Shown here piece after piece: positions 22,322 to 34,500 of a DNA stretch of 64,000 bases. Every line of letters starts with the position of its first letter. Position 1 is the first letter of the stretch. The notes under the pieces were generated by a model, which did no database searches, had not been told where the DNA came from, and was given only the letters and a program-made list of their open reading frames with translations. This DNA comes from Liriodendron chinense (lineage: Eukaryota > Streptophyta > Magnoliopsida > Magnoliales > Magnoliaceae). The stretch covers positions 2,480,001 to 2,544,000 of the forward strand of contig ML058370.1 of assembly GCA_003013855.2 (NCBI GenBank), given 5' to 3'. The position numbers and the translations under genes are program-made.

Positions 22322-22329
22322 TTTCTTAA

Positions 22330-22870
22330 TATGAGAAGCAATATTTATAAATGAAACTCTATGTTGTTTTCCTTATAAACAATCAATACAAGTTTTAAGA
22401 GGTGTACCTGCCAACTCTAGAAGAAGGTGCTTCTTCGCTAGTAGCTAAAGCTATTTCTCGCTCATGTGGCTGAGTCGTCTATGCCACATGTATGTCACTG
22501 AATCTTCCGCTGCGTTCAACTCACCCTTGCATATACTGACACATGTCTTTTAAAGGGTGCAACACATCTTCCCTCTTGCTGCGATCATCGAACCCTTGAT
22601 AAGTTTCCAGTGCTCACCAACAAACCGACTCTCATAGCCAGCTACATCTAACCTTCCCGTCGACATCAAGTTGAGGCGAAAGTCTGAAATATGTCTCACA
22701 TCTTTTAGAACCAATGTACAGCCTACATCGGTCCTCACAAAAATATCACTAACTCCCACAATCTAGGATACTCCAAAGTTCCCCATCTTTATTGTACCAT
22801 AGCTGCCTTGCTTGTAGCTTGTGAAGAAATTCCTTCGTGGAGTTGCATGAAACGACGCTCCCTAATCGAT
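22330..22870 (-). pseudogene. Protease and GAG-pre-integrase region of copia 1 (degenerate)
   Basis: The minus-strand segment at 22550-22759 reads LVLKDVRHISDFRLNLMSTG and AGYESRFVGEHWKLIKGSM, the link region between copia protease and integrase. The active site and zinc-binding part (about 22340-22500) are broken by stops. Confidence 0.75.
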
Positions 22871-22874
22871 CACC

Positions 22875-23752
22875 CAATCGGTGTCTTGATTGCAGTCATG
22901 AGACAAACATCATGATTTGCTAAGAGAATGACCACAACGTTGCCATCTGAAGCGACCGCAGTAGAATCTAATTCATCATCTTTTTCCTTCCATTTTCCTC
23001 TCTTGTCCTTTTTTGTGACATTTACTTTTGTAATGGCCCTTCTTGCCACAATTTCAACATTCAACATCATCTCTCCTGATATTAAATTTGCCTCGAAATT
23101 TATCTCGAGCTTTCTCGCCCTTTCTGTTCTTTCCTCTCCCCTGATCCTGTATCATAAGGGCCTCTTGTTGAGTAGACCCTTGAGACTTCCTCCTTGTCTC
23201 CTCATTAAATAAACAACATGTTACCTGTTCCATGAACATCTTTCTGCCTAGCGCGGAGTTACTTAAAAACACCACCACCAATGTCTTCCAACCATCAGGC
23301 AATCTGCTAAGCAATAACAAAGCCTGTAGTTCATCGTCCAGGACCATATTCATAACAGAGAGCTGGTTCACAATAGTGTTGACTTCATTCATGTGCTCAG
23401 CCACAAAACTATTATTCTTGAACTTGAGATTTACAAGTCTTCTAATCATGAATATCTTGTTGCCGGTCGTCTTCCTCTCATACAAACCTTATAATTTCTG
23501 TCATAGGCTAGCAGCTAAGATCTCTATAGACACATGGTGGAATACCGAATCATCCAACCATTGTCTAATAAACCCCACCGCCTTTCGGTCCAACTTCTTC
23601 CAATCATCATCTAGCATATCTGTTATTTTCGCTGATATGCCTAAAATTAGAGCATACAAGTCCTTGCAATAAAGCAAGTCCTCCTTCTTAGCCTTCCATA
23701 TGGTCCAGTTAGATCCATTGAAACTAATCATCCTTGATGAGTCACGTTCCAT
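22875..23752 (-). pseudogene. Gag of copia 1 (frameshifted)
   Basis: The minus-strand start at 23752 gives FNGSNWTIWKAKKEDLLYCKDL and then WLDDSVFHHVSIEILAASL, a copia gag N-terminus. It continues in another frame from 23485 with MYERKTTGNKIFMIRRLVNLK and LPDGWKTLVV. The zinc-knuckle region near 23050-23010 is distorted by frame changes. Gag forms the particle in which reverse transcription occurs; this copy could not make it. Confidence 0.85.
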
Positions 23753-23793
23753 AATTCAGAATCGATCCCACTTCCTGTTCAATCAACCTGAAC

Positions 23794-23805
23794 GCTCTGA
23801 TACCA
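23794..23805 (-). other. Primer-binding site of copia 1 (tRNA-iMet type)
   Basis: On the minus strand the bases are TGGTATCAGAGC, the exact complement of the initiator-Met tRNA 3' end, four bases inside the 5' LTR. Confidence 0.95.
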
Positions 23806-23809
23806 TTTT

Positions 23810-24548
23810 TGTTGGGTGCGTTACACAAAACCTTAAGATCTCGCCCCCTAAACTACTAGAATTATGGGTTATGATAAAGTAATAAACTAAATCAAATCAT
23901 CAATCACACGACGCAAGAGATTTTTACGTGGAAAACCCTCAAAGAGGTAAAAACCTCGGGACCTCGTCCAGATCAACAATTCACTATGAAGTAGAACCGT
24001 TACAACCTCGATCACAAGCACACATCGCTTGGATCAAACCTTCTTCACCCACGTAGGGATGGATAATAATAAAAGGACTAGAAACTGAGAGATCTCACCC
24101 GAGCACAAGAATTTGAAGAGCTGAGACGTCGTAGCACCTTGAATCACCTTCGCGAGCAAAGCCTCCTCTACCAACAAGCTTCATCTCCCTCTTTCTCTTC
24201 CTCTCTTTCTCTTTTTCTCTCTCTCTCTCACCTTAGACATGCAGAATACTTGATGGGATACCTAAATCCCGGATTAGAGCCCTTCTTATAGTGTTTAGCA
24301 AGAGTCCTAACCCAATTTGAAAACTGTAGTAGCAGTCCGCGCACACCTCCGGCCGGCTAGAGAGAAAACCAATATGCCCGACCTATCTGCCGACCGGTCG
24401 GCCAGGACCTCCGACCGGCCAGACTTCACAAAAACAGTCCAGAGATTTTTGTAATTCCAGCCACATTGTCCGGCAGGCCAGTCGGACCTCAAAAAAAAAA
24501 ACATCTCTCTCTCCTCGATCTGTTCACATGAGGAGGAAAACTCCAACA
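23810..24548 (-). repeat. 5' LTR of copia 1
   Basis: Starts TGTTGGGTG, ends CTCCAACA and aligns with 5778-6620 along its length, with indels in the CT run and the GC-rich palindrome. It lies about 365 bp upstream of the GDSL gene's TATA box, on the opposite strand. Confidence 0.92.
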
Positions 24549-24640
24549 CAACAGACAATATATCACACCTGGCAGCAAACATCTGCATCAGCCACACAAC
24601 AAAACGACACCACCAACAACCCAGCATATCCTTCCTCACA

Positions 24641-24733
24641 TCAGCAGGAACAAACAGACCAAATGAAACAAATGCAAATGACATCAGCAGGAACAAACAG
24701 ACCACAGACCAAACGAAACAAATGCAAATGACA
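24641..24733 (+). repeat. Direct repeat in the GDSL upstream region
   Basis: 'tcagcaggaacaaacagacc' followed by 'gaaacaaatgcaaatgaca' occurs twice in tandem (24641-24683 and 24684-24733), the second copy with a 7-bp addition. Confidence 0.85.
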
Positions 24734-24913
24734 ATAGGTGCATGGAAAGGTTCGACATAGTTAGCCCATTGGATACCTTTTTTTTTTACTATACTTAGCA
24801 AATTGCAAACGTGGGAATTGGTGCATGGGCCAGGCCCATCATGTCAACTGTTTGCACCACCGAGCCATGCGCCCACTTGTAAAATCCGAAATTCCAAACG
24901 TGCTTGCTACCTC

Positions 24914-24923
24914 TATATAAATA
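24914..24923 (+). promoter_or_regulatory. TATA box of the GDSL gene
   Basis: TATATAAATA lies 42 bp upstream of the first ATG. A start site near 24945 would give a short 5' leader. No other TATA candidate lies this close. Confidence 0.7.
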
Positions 24924-24964
24924 CCAATCCTTCCACACCCAAACTAGATTCAGGTCTTCTAGGC

Positions 24965-25220
24965 ATGAAAACAGAGAATATGAAGAAGAGCTGGATTTTC
25001 ATCCTCCCCTTCTTGAGTCTCCTCTTTAATGCGTTATCAGCAAAATCCGGAGAAGAGTCACTCGCACCAGCTCTTTATGTATTCGGTGACTCTCTAGCCG
25101 ATAGTGGCAACAACAATGGTCTACCAACGCAAGCTAAAGCTAATTACAGGCCATACGGAATAGATTTCGATGGCGACATGGGAAGATTCACCAATGGCAA
25201 TACACTTGCAGATTTCATTG
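24965..25220 (+). CDS. GDSL gene exon 1
   Basis: Codes for residues 1-85 plus one base: signal peptide and block I (FGDSLADSG). Ends 'gatttcattg' before the donor GTAACC. The frame running on to 25258 is intron read-through. Confidence 0.93.
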
Positions 25221-28200
25221 GTAACCAAAAACAAAGAAATTCTTTTACATTATTATGAAGAGAAATGTTTGTACGATATTGTATTAGTTTTGTGTTTGTA
25301 CAAGTGGAGCCAGTGATTCAGTGATCCATACTCCGAAAAACTACCCTACAAAAGAAATAAAAACAATAAAAAAGTCCTAACCCTTCGAGGTGACCCAATG
25401 AGTAGACGGTTAAGGAAAAACACAACAATTGTTCATGTTCAACTAAAAAGAGGGCAAAACATTCGATAGCTAGGATTCTCTAACAAGAACTTTTGGTGCA
25501 TGCCCATTATCTTAATGGTTTGGATCATCGAACCATGCCCCACTTGTACTAAGTGAAAATCGAACATACAACACAAACTTTCAGCCTTTAATATCCTATT
25601 CCTTACATGAATTTGTTACACCGAATTAGGAATGTATTGTGATAAATTCACCTGACGGTGTGATAGAAACCATGCATCACAAAAATATCTGCTGATGCAA
25701 TAAATTCAAATGCATGGACCATGCATAAAACCAAGGTTGGTAATATTAGATACAATATATTCAAACATATTGAACTTTGGCAACAAGGCCATCGTCAGTC
25801 ATCGAATTGTTGGGATTTTAAAATCTCATTCTAAATGTGACAGGGATTCCCGCCCATCATAGAAAGGATGGCCAGATATTTGGTGTCCAGTCACGAAAGT
25901 TGGGGCTCCTTTTGTGCTAGTTTGGGTTGTCTTCTTACTTCTCCTTTTTCTCCATTGCAGCTATGTTTCTCAGGCTACCGTTTGCCCCACCATACTTGGG
26001 CCTTTCAAACGCTGACAGATCCAAAATCATAACAGGTCTGAACTACGCATCTGGATCCGCAGGCATTCTTCCAGAAACAGGAAGTAGATTGGTAAGAAGG
26101 GTAGCAGTTCCATTCTACTATGATATACTGTCCAAATGGCTCGGCTAGCATGTCCCAGACTGAGCCCAGTCCACTTCGGGACGGGTTTTTGTTGAGCCTC
26201 GTGGCATTGGGTTAGCCAGCCAGATCATGCTTGAGCTGATCTAAGTCTGATTTAGGCCCGAATGAGCATAGAAACTGGCATAATTCTGAAACTCGGTGAC
26301 TCAATCGAGTCATTCACTAGTGTGGAGTAAGAGATTCAAACCTACAATTTTATTTTGAAAGTCAATTGCTTCAACCAAGAAGGCATGCACTTCAACCCAA
26401 CCCAGTGAACATAGAGTCCACTATTCAGGTTTTTGAACTACAGGCATAGGGCCTTTTGTTCATGTATTGATCTTAGGTTTTTAAACTATAAACATAGGGC
26501 CTTAGGTTCATGTATTGGTCATCAGGTTTTTGAACTATAGACATAGGGCCTTAGGCTTATGTATTGGTCTTGGATTTGGCCAGGAATGGTCTACCCATAA
26601 CAGAGTAACGTTAAGCCTATGAGGAATTGCAGCATAATTATGTGGACCATCATGTTTTATACTTGGTCATCTGTTCATTGACATGGACCATCCGAACTGT
26701 AGGCCTAGACATGTTGCAGGGCTGACATGTTGCATTCAACGGTTGTCAGGATCTCACCAATTTGACTATCCATGGTGAAGAGTATGTAATTGAGCAGGAA
26801 AAAAAAAAGAAAAAAAAAAAAAGAATGGGTAATCTATCTTTACACTATAAAGCCAAAAAAGGGGGCGGCTTTGGAAATATAGACCCCCTTCGTTTGGTCC
26901 ATTGCTATAACGACCTCTCTATTATTAATATTCCCAATTAAACCTTGATCTTTACATCATTTATCATATAGTCAGTCTAGCATACAAACCACATATGAGC
27001 CATTCACCATAAAATGACCAAAATAACCGTTAAAATGCCCATTACATTTGTATGTATACAACTTCCTACTTAGCCTTACTTGATGATGAGCAAAAATTGC
27101 GTCGATAAATATACAATTTTTAGGTGTTTAGTGGATTACCCAAAGAAAGAAATTAGAATAATATACAAGGAAATGGTATAGGTGACGTCGGGTCATCTGA
27201 TTTTATACCAATACACCGACAAATTGGGGCAATCCCACTAAATAACTTGGATCTTGGATGAATCTCTTTGCTATGTTAGAACATATGTGCACTGGTACTG
27301 CATCACACGGTTTCTTACTGGGATCTTGCATGAATCTCTTTGCTATTTTAGCACACATATGCACTGGTTCATCACCTGGTTTCTTAATATTTTTCCAACT
27401 AAGTTGGCTTTGTGCAGGGTAAGTGTATTTGGCTGGGGGAACAGATTGATTTCTTCCGAAGGACTGTTGAAATAGACCTTCCAAGGCATTTCAAGGGGTC
27501 AAAAGCCCTTCTCGAGCACTTATCTAAGTCCATTTTCATAGTCTTGGTTGGAAGCAATGACTACATCAACAACTATCTACAGCCTGATTACTATAATACT
27601 AGCCAATATTCTTCTCAAGGATTTGCTAGAATCTTGGTGGATCAATTATCTCAGCATTTGAAGGTAAAACTGGCTGAAACCATGAATATCTCTTTAAATC
27701 TAAAGAGTTATGTTCCAAGGTCCCTAGTTTCATTGGGATGCGTGGATAATCCAATCAATAATCTAAAATGCCCAGTAGCAATAATGCATGCATCATGGAA
27801 CATGGTGCCAAATCACATGGATTAGATAAGTACAACCATTTGTTTTGTAGCTTATAAAATGAATGACCAATTTGGATGATAGGTCCAATCAATTACGTAC
27901 TGAACCATTCATTTGTGGGCCCATCAGGTTGCTTGTGATCTAAAGAATTACTGTGATCAGACTATATCCTAGGTTCTCATTCATGGCTTAGACAATCGAT
28001 GATGGTAAGAAGGCCAAAATTTGGGCCGATAGGATCATTTCTCCGTATGATTTTTGTTCAACGAGTTCCTATCCCATAATTATGTGTTGGACCATAGTTA
28101 GCAAAACTCCGTTTTTAACTTCATATTTTTTTAGAACAGAAATGTACGACTTTATGATGTGTTTGGTTGCACTAAATGTTAAGAAACTATATGAAATTTG

Positions 28201-28418
28201 TTTTTGTGAAATGATGTTTTCTTATTTTTAAGTACTTTTAATTGTGTCAAAAGGGGTTAGTCACACAATGAACCTACCCACAGGTAGGGTTAGTCTGTCT
28301 CCTTGGCATTTCGAACCTGAGACTGCTGTTGAAACGCCTAGGTGTCTTCCAGCCTAGAATAGATCAATTTGTGATACTTCCAAGTACTCCTAATTAGATC
28401 AATTGCCAAAGTTTAATC

Positions 28419-28465
<47 letters not shown>

Positions 28466-28499
28466 TGTGTGTGGCCACACAGAAATCTCTATTTCCCTT

Positions 28500-28532
<33 letters not shown>

Positions 28533-31500
28533 ACACCGTCTCTCTATCTCTACGTGGATAGGTGCACACAAACGTGATGGATAATCCAAGTTCATGTGAG
28601 CGACATTGTTGCGTAGCACGCCAACAACGCCGGTGAACCGAGATCCAATCTCTGGTCTCACCCATAAACGATAAACAAGAAGCAATAATAACTAGAAGAG
28701 AAATTCAAACAAACCAACAATCCACAAGACAGATTTTACGTGGAAAAACCTCAAACAAGGGTAAAAAATTACGGTACAAACTTCCACTGTCAAGAAGACA
28801 AAGTTACAAGCATAATACTAACCTTCTCCGATGCTCCCATGCACAGAGATGGCCCTTTTTGCTAACATCTCGCCTCTTTCTCACCTTGGACGTATAGAAA
28901 CCCTAATCCCACAGCTTAATCCCGGATTACAACCCTTTTTATAGTAAAATGCGAAAATAGAGCCTAAAATAGGAAAACCCGCACTTAACTTTGCAGCCAA
29001 TCGATCGCCAGGTCAGACTTGGTCGAGCGCCTGGCCAATGCAACATATGTCCAGTGAGTTACAAAGAAAATCAGCAAAATATCGGGCTCCCGGTCACAGA
29101 CCGTCCGGGCGCCTGACTGTTCCCGGAACAGTCTAGAGACATTCGTCTCAAAAATACTGAATATCGGGCTTCCGGTCCACTGACCGTCATGGCGCCCGAC
29201 CATCCTCAGATGTGATTTGGTTCCACACCTCAACAATCTCCCACTTGGAGATACATCACCATAAACCTTCGTCTTCTACATCCAGAGTACACCACCTCCC
29301 CGTCTTCAAGCTTGAAGACCAATTAAAGCTGAACAAAGCTTCAGCTTCTCTTGTGTGATCGTTTTGGTCAACATATCCACAGGGTTCTCACTTGTATGGA
29401 TCTTCTCCAAAGCAATCGATCCATCTTCCAGTAACGAATGTATGAAGTGATATCTGATGTCAATATGCTTGGTCTTTGAATGAAACGTTGAATTCTTAGC
29501 CAAGTGTATTGCACTCTGACTATCACTGTACAGCTTGCAATCTACTTGCTTCTTCCCCAACTCTTCCATAAAACATTACATTCACACCATCTCCTTGCAC
29601 GCTTTTGTAGCTGCAACATATTCTACTTCTATTGTACTGATGAATACTATTTTCTGTAACTGAGAGACCCAACTGACTGCAGCACTACCCATAGTAAAGA
29701 CATACCTTGTAGTGCTCCTTCTACTGTCAATATCTCCTGCCAAATCTGAATTGACGTAGCCTTGTAGCTTGAATTCTGATCCTCCTTAACACAGCCCTAC
29801 ATCCATAGTACCTACTAGGTATCTGAGGATCCACTTCACAACTTCCCTATGTTCCTTCCTCGAGTTGTTCATGAACCTGCTAACAACTCCCACTGCTTGA
29901 GCAATATCTGGCCTCATGCTAACCATAGCATACATGAGGCTCCCTATAGCTGACGCGTATGGGACTCTAGCCATGTAGTCCTGTTCCTCCTGTGTCTTAG
30001 CTCCTTGCTCCTTAGAAAGCTTGAAGTGGTTGGCTAATAGAGTGCTAACCGGCTTAGCACCTCTCATACTGAATCAATCAAGTACTTTGGCTATGTATTC
30101 TGCCTGTGACAAAACTAGCTTCTTGTTTTCCCTGTCACGCTTTATCCTCATGCTTAGATTTATTTTGCAGCTCCTAAATTCTTCGTGAAAAACTCTCTAG
30201 ACAATTGTCTTTTGAGATCTGAGATGTCCTTCATGCTTGATCCGGCTACAAGCATATCATCAACGTACAAAAGAAGGATGATGTACGATGTATCAAACTT
30301 CTTCAAGTAGCAACAGTAGTCTGCATAACACCTCATGTACCTGTTTCCCAACGTAAAACTGACGAACCTCTTGTACCACTGCCTCGAAGCCTGTTTCAGG
30401 CCATACAGACTCTTTTTCAGTCTACACACCTTGTTCTCTTTTCCTGGTGCCACGTATCCTATCGGCTGATGCATATATATTTTTTCTTCAAGGTCCGTAT
30501 GAAGAAAGGCTGTCTAAACATCTAGTGACTCTAGATGTAAGTTATTTGTAGCCACTATACTCAAGACCATGCAAATCATAGACATCTTCACCACTGGTGA
30601 AAATATTTCAGTGAAGTCGATACCTGCCTTTTGTTGGAAACCTTTCACAACCAGTCTGGCCTTGTATCGCTTCGAACCATCGTGCTCCTCCTTCAATCTG
30701 TAAACCCACTTGTTATGAAGAGCTTTCTTACCCTTAAGTAGAGTGACTAGCTCCCACATACTATTAGACTCAAGAGAGTCTATCTCATCATCCATGACCT
30801 GCTCCCACTTAACCCACATATTTGACCGTAATACCTCTTCAAAACACTCTGGTTCACCATTATCTATCAGCAGTAAATAATGTAAGGAGGGTGGGTATCG
30901 AACCTTGGGTCTCCTCTCTTAAGTAGACTTCCTCACAATCGGTGTCTGCGGCACTGCCTCATCATGCTCATATGCATGCTCGTCCTGTGGCACTGTGACA
31001 CCTGTATCCGGTAACTCTTCTAACTCTACAAATTTCTTTTCATCAGCCTTATTCTGCTTTTACTGCAAACTGTCCTTATGCATCAATTTTTCATTGAAGA
31101 CTACATCCTTGCTTCTGAAGATTTTTCAATTCTCTATGTCCCAAAACTGATAACCAAAATCATTCTACCTGGAGCCTATAAATGTGCACCTCCTGGACTT
31201 CGCATCCAGCTTGTTTCTGTGCTTTACATCAATGTGAACATAAGAAATGCAACCAAACACTCTGAGATATGCAAGGTTCACCTCTTTTCCAGTCCACGTT
31301 TCTTCTGGTAGCTCACCATCCAATGGTACTGAGGGACTTCTATTGATGAGATATATGGCAGTATTCACAGCATATGCCCAAAAAGTCTTAGGTAACCCTG
31401 CATGTAGCCTCATGCTCCTAGCGCGCTCAATGATGATCCTGTTAATGCGCTCAGCCACACCATTCTGCTGCAGTGTCCCTGGAATCATTTTTATATGTTT

Positions 31501-34500
31501 GATCCCATGTTTTATACAATACTCCTCAAACCTCTTATCACAGTACTCTCCCCCATTATTATATCTAAGACTTTTTACTATTTTATTGTCTCATTTTCTA
31601 CCATTACCTTCCACTTCTTAAATACATCAAATACATCTGACTTGTGCTTTAAGAAATAAACCCACGATTTTCTACTAGCATCATCAATAAAGGAAACAAA
31701 ATAACGTGAACTATCAAGAGATAATACCCGTGCCGGTCCCCACACATCAATGTGTACAAGTTCCAACAACTGTGTCTTTGGAGCTCGTCTTGTTTTCTTG
31801 AAGCTTACTCTCTTCTGCTTGCCATACACGCAATCCTCGTAGAATTCCAAATTGATTGCCTTCAACCCTGGTAGCTTCCCCTTTGACAATAGCTCTTTCA
31901 TCCATTTCTCACTCGTATGTCCCAACCTCTGATGCCATAACTGCCCATTCACTCCAGTTGATGCGACTGCAAGTGAACTATAAGATCTAGAAGTCACGTA
32001 CAAGGTACCTTCCTTCTTGCCCCGAGATATCACCAAGGCACCTTTTATGACCTTCCAAGAATTACTAGTGAATGTTGTCATATATCTGGTATCGGCCAAC
32101 TACCCTACTGAGATCAAGTTCCGTCTCAAACTCGGTACATGTCTGACATCCTTCAATTTCAAGACCGTTCCATCTTTCTGACTTATATGAACATCTCCAT
32201 TGCCAACAATATTGCACGAATAATCATCGCCCAAGTAGACTCTCCCAAAGAAATTCCTTTGACGAAGTAGGCATGAAACGAAGCACTCGAGTCTACAACC
32301 CAAGACTCATTCCTCGCATCAAGAGATAAGATCAATGCCTCTGTATCACTCTCCCCTAGGGCTGTAAATGGTCGGGTTCGGGGAGGGTTTAGCCAAAACC
32401 AGACCCGCCCATTTACTAAACGGGTCTGGGTCCAAATTTTAGACCTCAAACCCTTTTACTAAATGGGCGAGTTCGGGTCGGGTCCGAGTCAACCCATCAG
32501 ACCCATTTATAAATGGGTTCGGGTCTGTTAGAGGGAGATCCACCCAGACTCATTTATAAATGGGCGGGTGTAATGGGTCCAAGTTTGGATCAAGTATGCA
32601 AGCATTTTATAAGGCTTAAAACTGGGTTCGGACGGGTCTGGGCTGGATGGGTGCCTTGAAACATAGACTAAACCCGCCCACTTACTAAATGGGTTCGGGT
32701 CGGGTCGGGTCAGGTCTGGCCTAATATAAAGAAAACCAGACCCAGACCCATTTAGCAACTGGGTCTATTCTTGGACCCAGACCCGTACCATTTAACAAAT
32801 CGGTTGGGTCTGGGTCGAGTCTAAATGGGTCGGGTCTGGGTACCCCATCGAGTCCACTGACCCATTTACAGCCCTACTCTCCTTAGATAGATTCACTGAA
32901 TCCTTCCCACCTTGAGAACTTCCTTCTTGTTTTTTAAGAGCCCTACAATCTCGCTTCATGTGCCCCTTCTTCCCGCAATGCCAACACTCGTCATTATTTT
33001 TCGGTCCCTTGGACTTATTCCTCGACTTAAAATGCCCATATTTATTGCTACATTTGTTCGAAGATCTTCCTCTTCCTTCAACATTTGGAGCATTCCCTAA
33101 ATCCCCTGAAGCTCCCGATGCCTTCCTTCTAGATTCTTTGCTGAGAATTAAACCAGCCACATCATCGAATTTCAACTTCGTAGACCCTGAGGAATTGCTC
33201 ACGACAATCACCAATCCATCCCAACTGTCTGGCAAACTTAACAGATTAATAATGCCCTGACATCATCATTAAAAGTAATGCCAACGGATTCTAATTGGCT
33301 CGTGACTATATTGAACTCATTTAAATGTTCAGCCACGCCCCCACCATCCGACATCTTTATGTTGAATAGTTGTTTCATGAGATGAACCTTGTTAGGACGC
33401 CGATAGTTTCTCATACATCGTAGCCAAAGCTTTCATTAATTCTTTTGTGGTCCTTACTTTGGATATATTAAAGGCGACGCTCTTAGACAAAGAGAGTAGG
33501 ATCATTCTTAAAGCCTTCCGATCCACTAAAGCCCATTCATCATCTGTCATCTTCTTTGGTTTCTTCTCTTTTCCTTCTAGAGGAATATAGAGGTCTTTTT
33601 GATACAGATAATCCTCTATCTATATCTTCCATAAGGCAAAGTTTGAACCATCAAACTTCTCAATTCTAATTTTTCCTTCTTCCGTCATTGCTCCCACTTG
33701 AACTAAACCAATAGCTCTGATATCAGTTGTTACGCAGCACGCCAACAACGCCGGTGAACCGAGATCCAATATCCGGTCTCACCCACAAATGATAAACAGG
33801 AAGAAATAATAACTAGAAGAGGAATTCAAACAAACCAACAATCCACAAGATAGATTTTACGTGAAAAAACCCCCAAACAAGGGTAAAAAAACCACGGTGC
33901 AAACTTCTACTATGAAGACGACAAAGTTACAAGCATAATACTCAACTTCTCCGATGCTCCCATGCACAGAAATGACCCTTTTTACTAACCTCTCACCTTG
34001 GACGTATAGAAACCCTAATCCCATAGCCTAATCCCGGATTACAACCTCTTTTATAGTAAAACGTGAAAATAGAGCCCAAAATAGGAAACCCCACACTTAA
34101 CTTTGTGGCCGGTCAGGTGCCCAATCAGACTTGGTTGGGCGCCCGACCAATGCAACATATGTCCAGTCAGTTACGAAGAAAATCAGCCGAATATCGGGCA
34201 CCCGGTCACAGACCGTCCAGGCACCCGACTGTTACCAAAACAGTCCAGAGACATTCGTCTCAAAAATACTGAATATCGGGCGCCCGGTCCACTGACCGTC
34301 CGGACGCCCGACCATCCCCAGATGTGATTTGGCTCCACACCTCAACACACACTTCTAATCCAAGATCATAAGACCATAAGTGGGTTTTTATGCTTGATCA
34401 AGGGAACCACCCCTCCCTAGAGAACCAATGGGGTTTAGGAACCGGAGGTTGATGAGAGGTAGAGTTGAAAGGATTGGAGCAGCGAATCAAACTCTTTCGG

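Larger units (their letters stand above)
5778..24548 (-). mobile_element. Ty1-copia LTR retrotransposon 1, carrying nested CACTA elements
   Basis: Two direct LTRs (5778-6620 and 23810-24548) both start TGTTGGGTG and end CTCCAACA on the plus strand. The flanking bases are CAACA on each side (5773-5777 and 24549-24553), a perfect 5-bp target duplication. Transcription runs on the minus strand: primer site next to the right LTR, polypurine tract next to the left LTR, gag at 23.7-22.9 kb, integrase at 22.3-21.7 kb, reverse transcriptase at 8.5-7.4 kb, RNase H at 7.2-6.7 kb. That order is copia, not gypsy. Stops and frameshifts in gag and pol and length differences between the LTRs indicate an old, inactive copy. 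The pol region is split by the CACTA insertion at 8494-21663. Confidence 0.93.
26092..27417 (+). other. GDSL intron 2 (1.3 kb)
   Basis: Ends GTAAGA...TTGTGCAG. Contains two short tandem arrays listed separately; the frames at 27203-27484 on either strand are not genes. Confidence 0.75.
28607..34347 (-). mobile_element. Ty1-copia LTR retrotransposon 2, in GDSL intron 3
   Basis: Direct LTRs at 28607-29235 and 33728-34347 start TGTT(G/A)CG and end CCTCAACA. The element reads on the minus strand: primer-site remnant, gag, protease, integrase, reverse transcriptase, RNase H, polypurine tract. In-frame stops in pol make it inactive. The flanking pentamers (GACAT and CACAC) do not match perfectly, so the target duplication has decayed or the ends were rearranged. 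A hAT-type MITE interrupts the gag-protease junction. Confidence 0.92.

Noticed and set aside
28602..34352. Perfect target duplication for copia 2
   Set aside because: Flanks GACAT and CACAC share only the central ACA; I report the element without a confirmed duplication.
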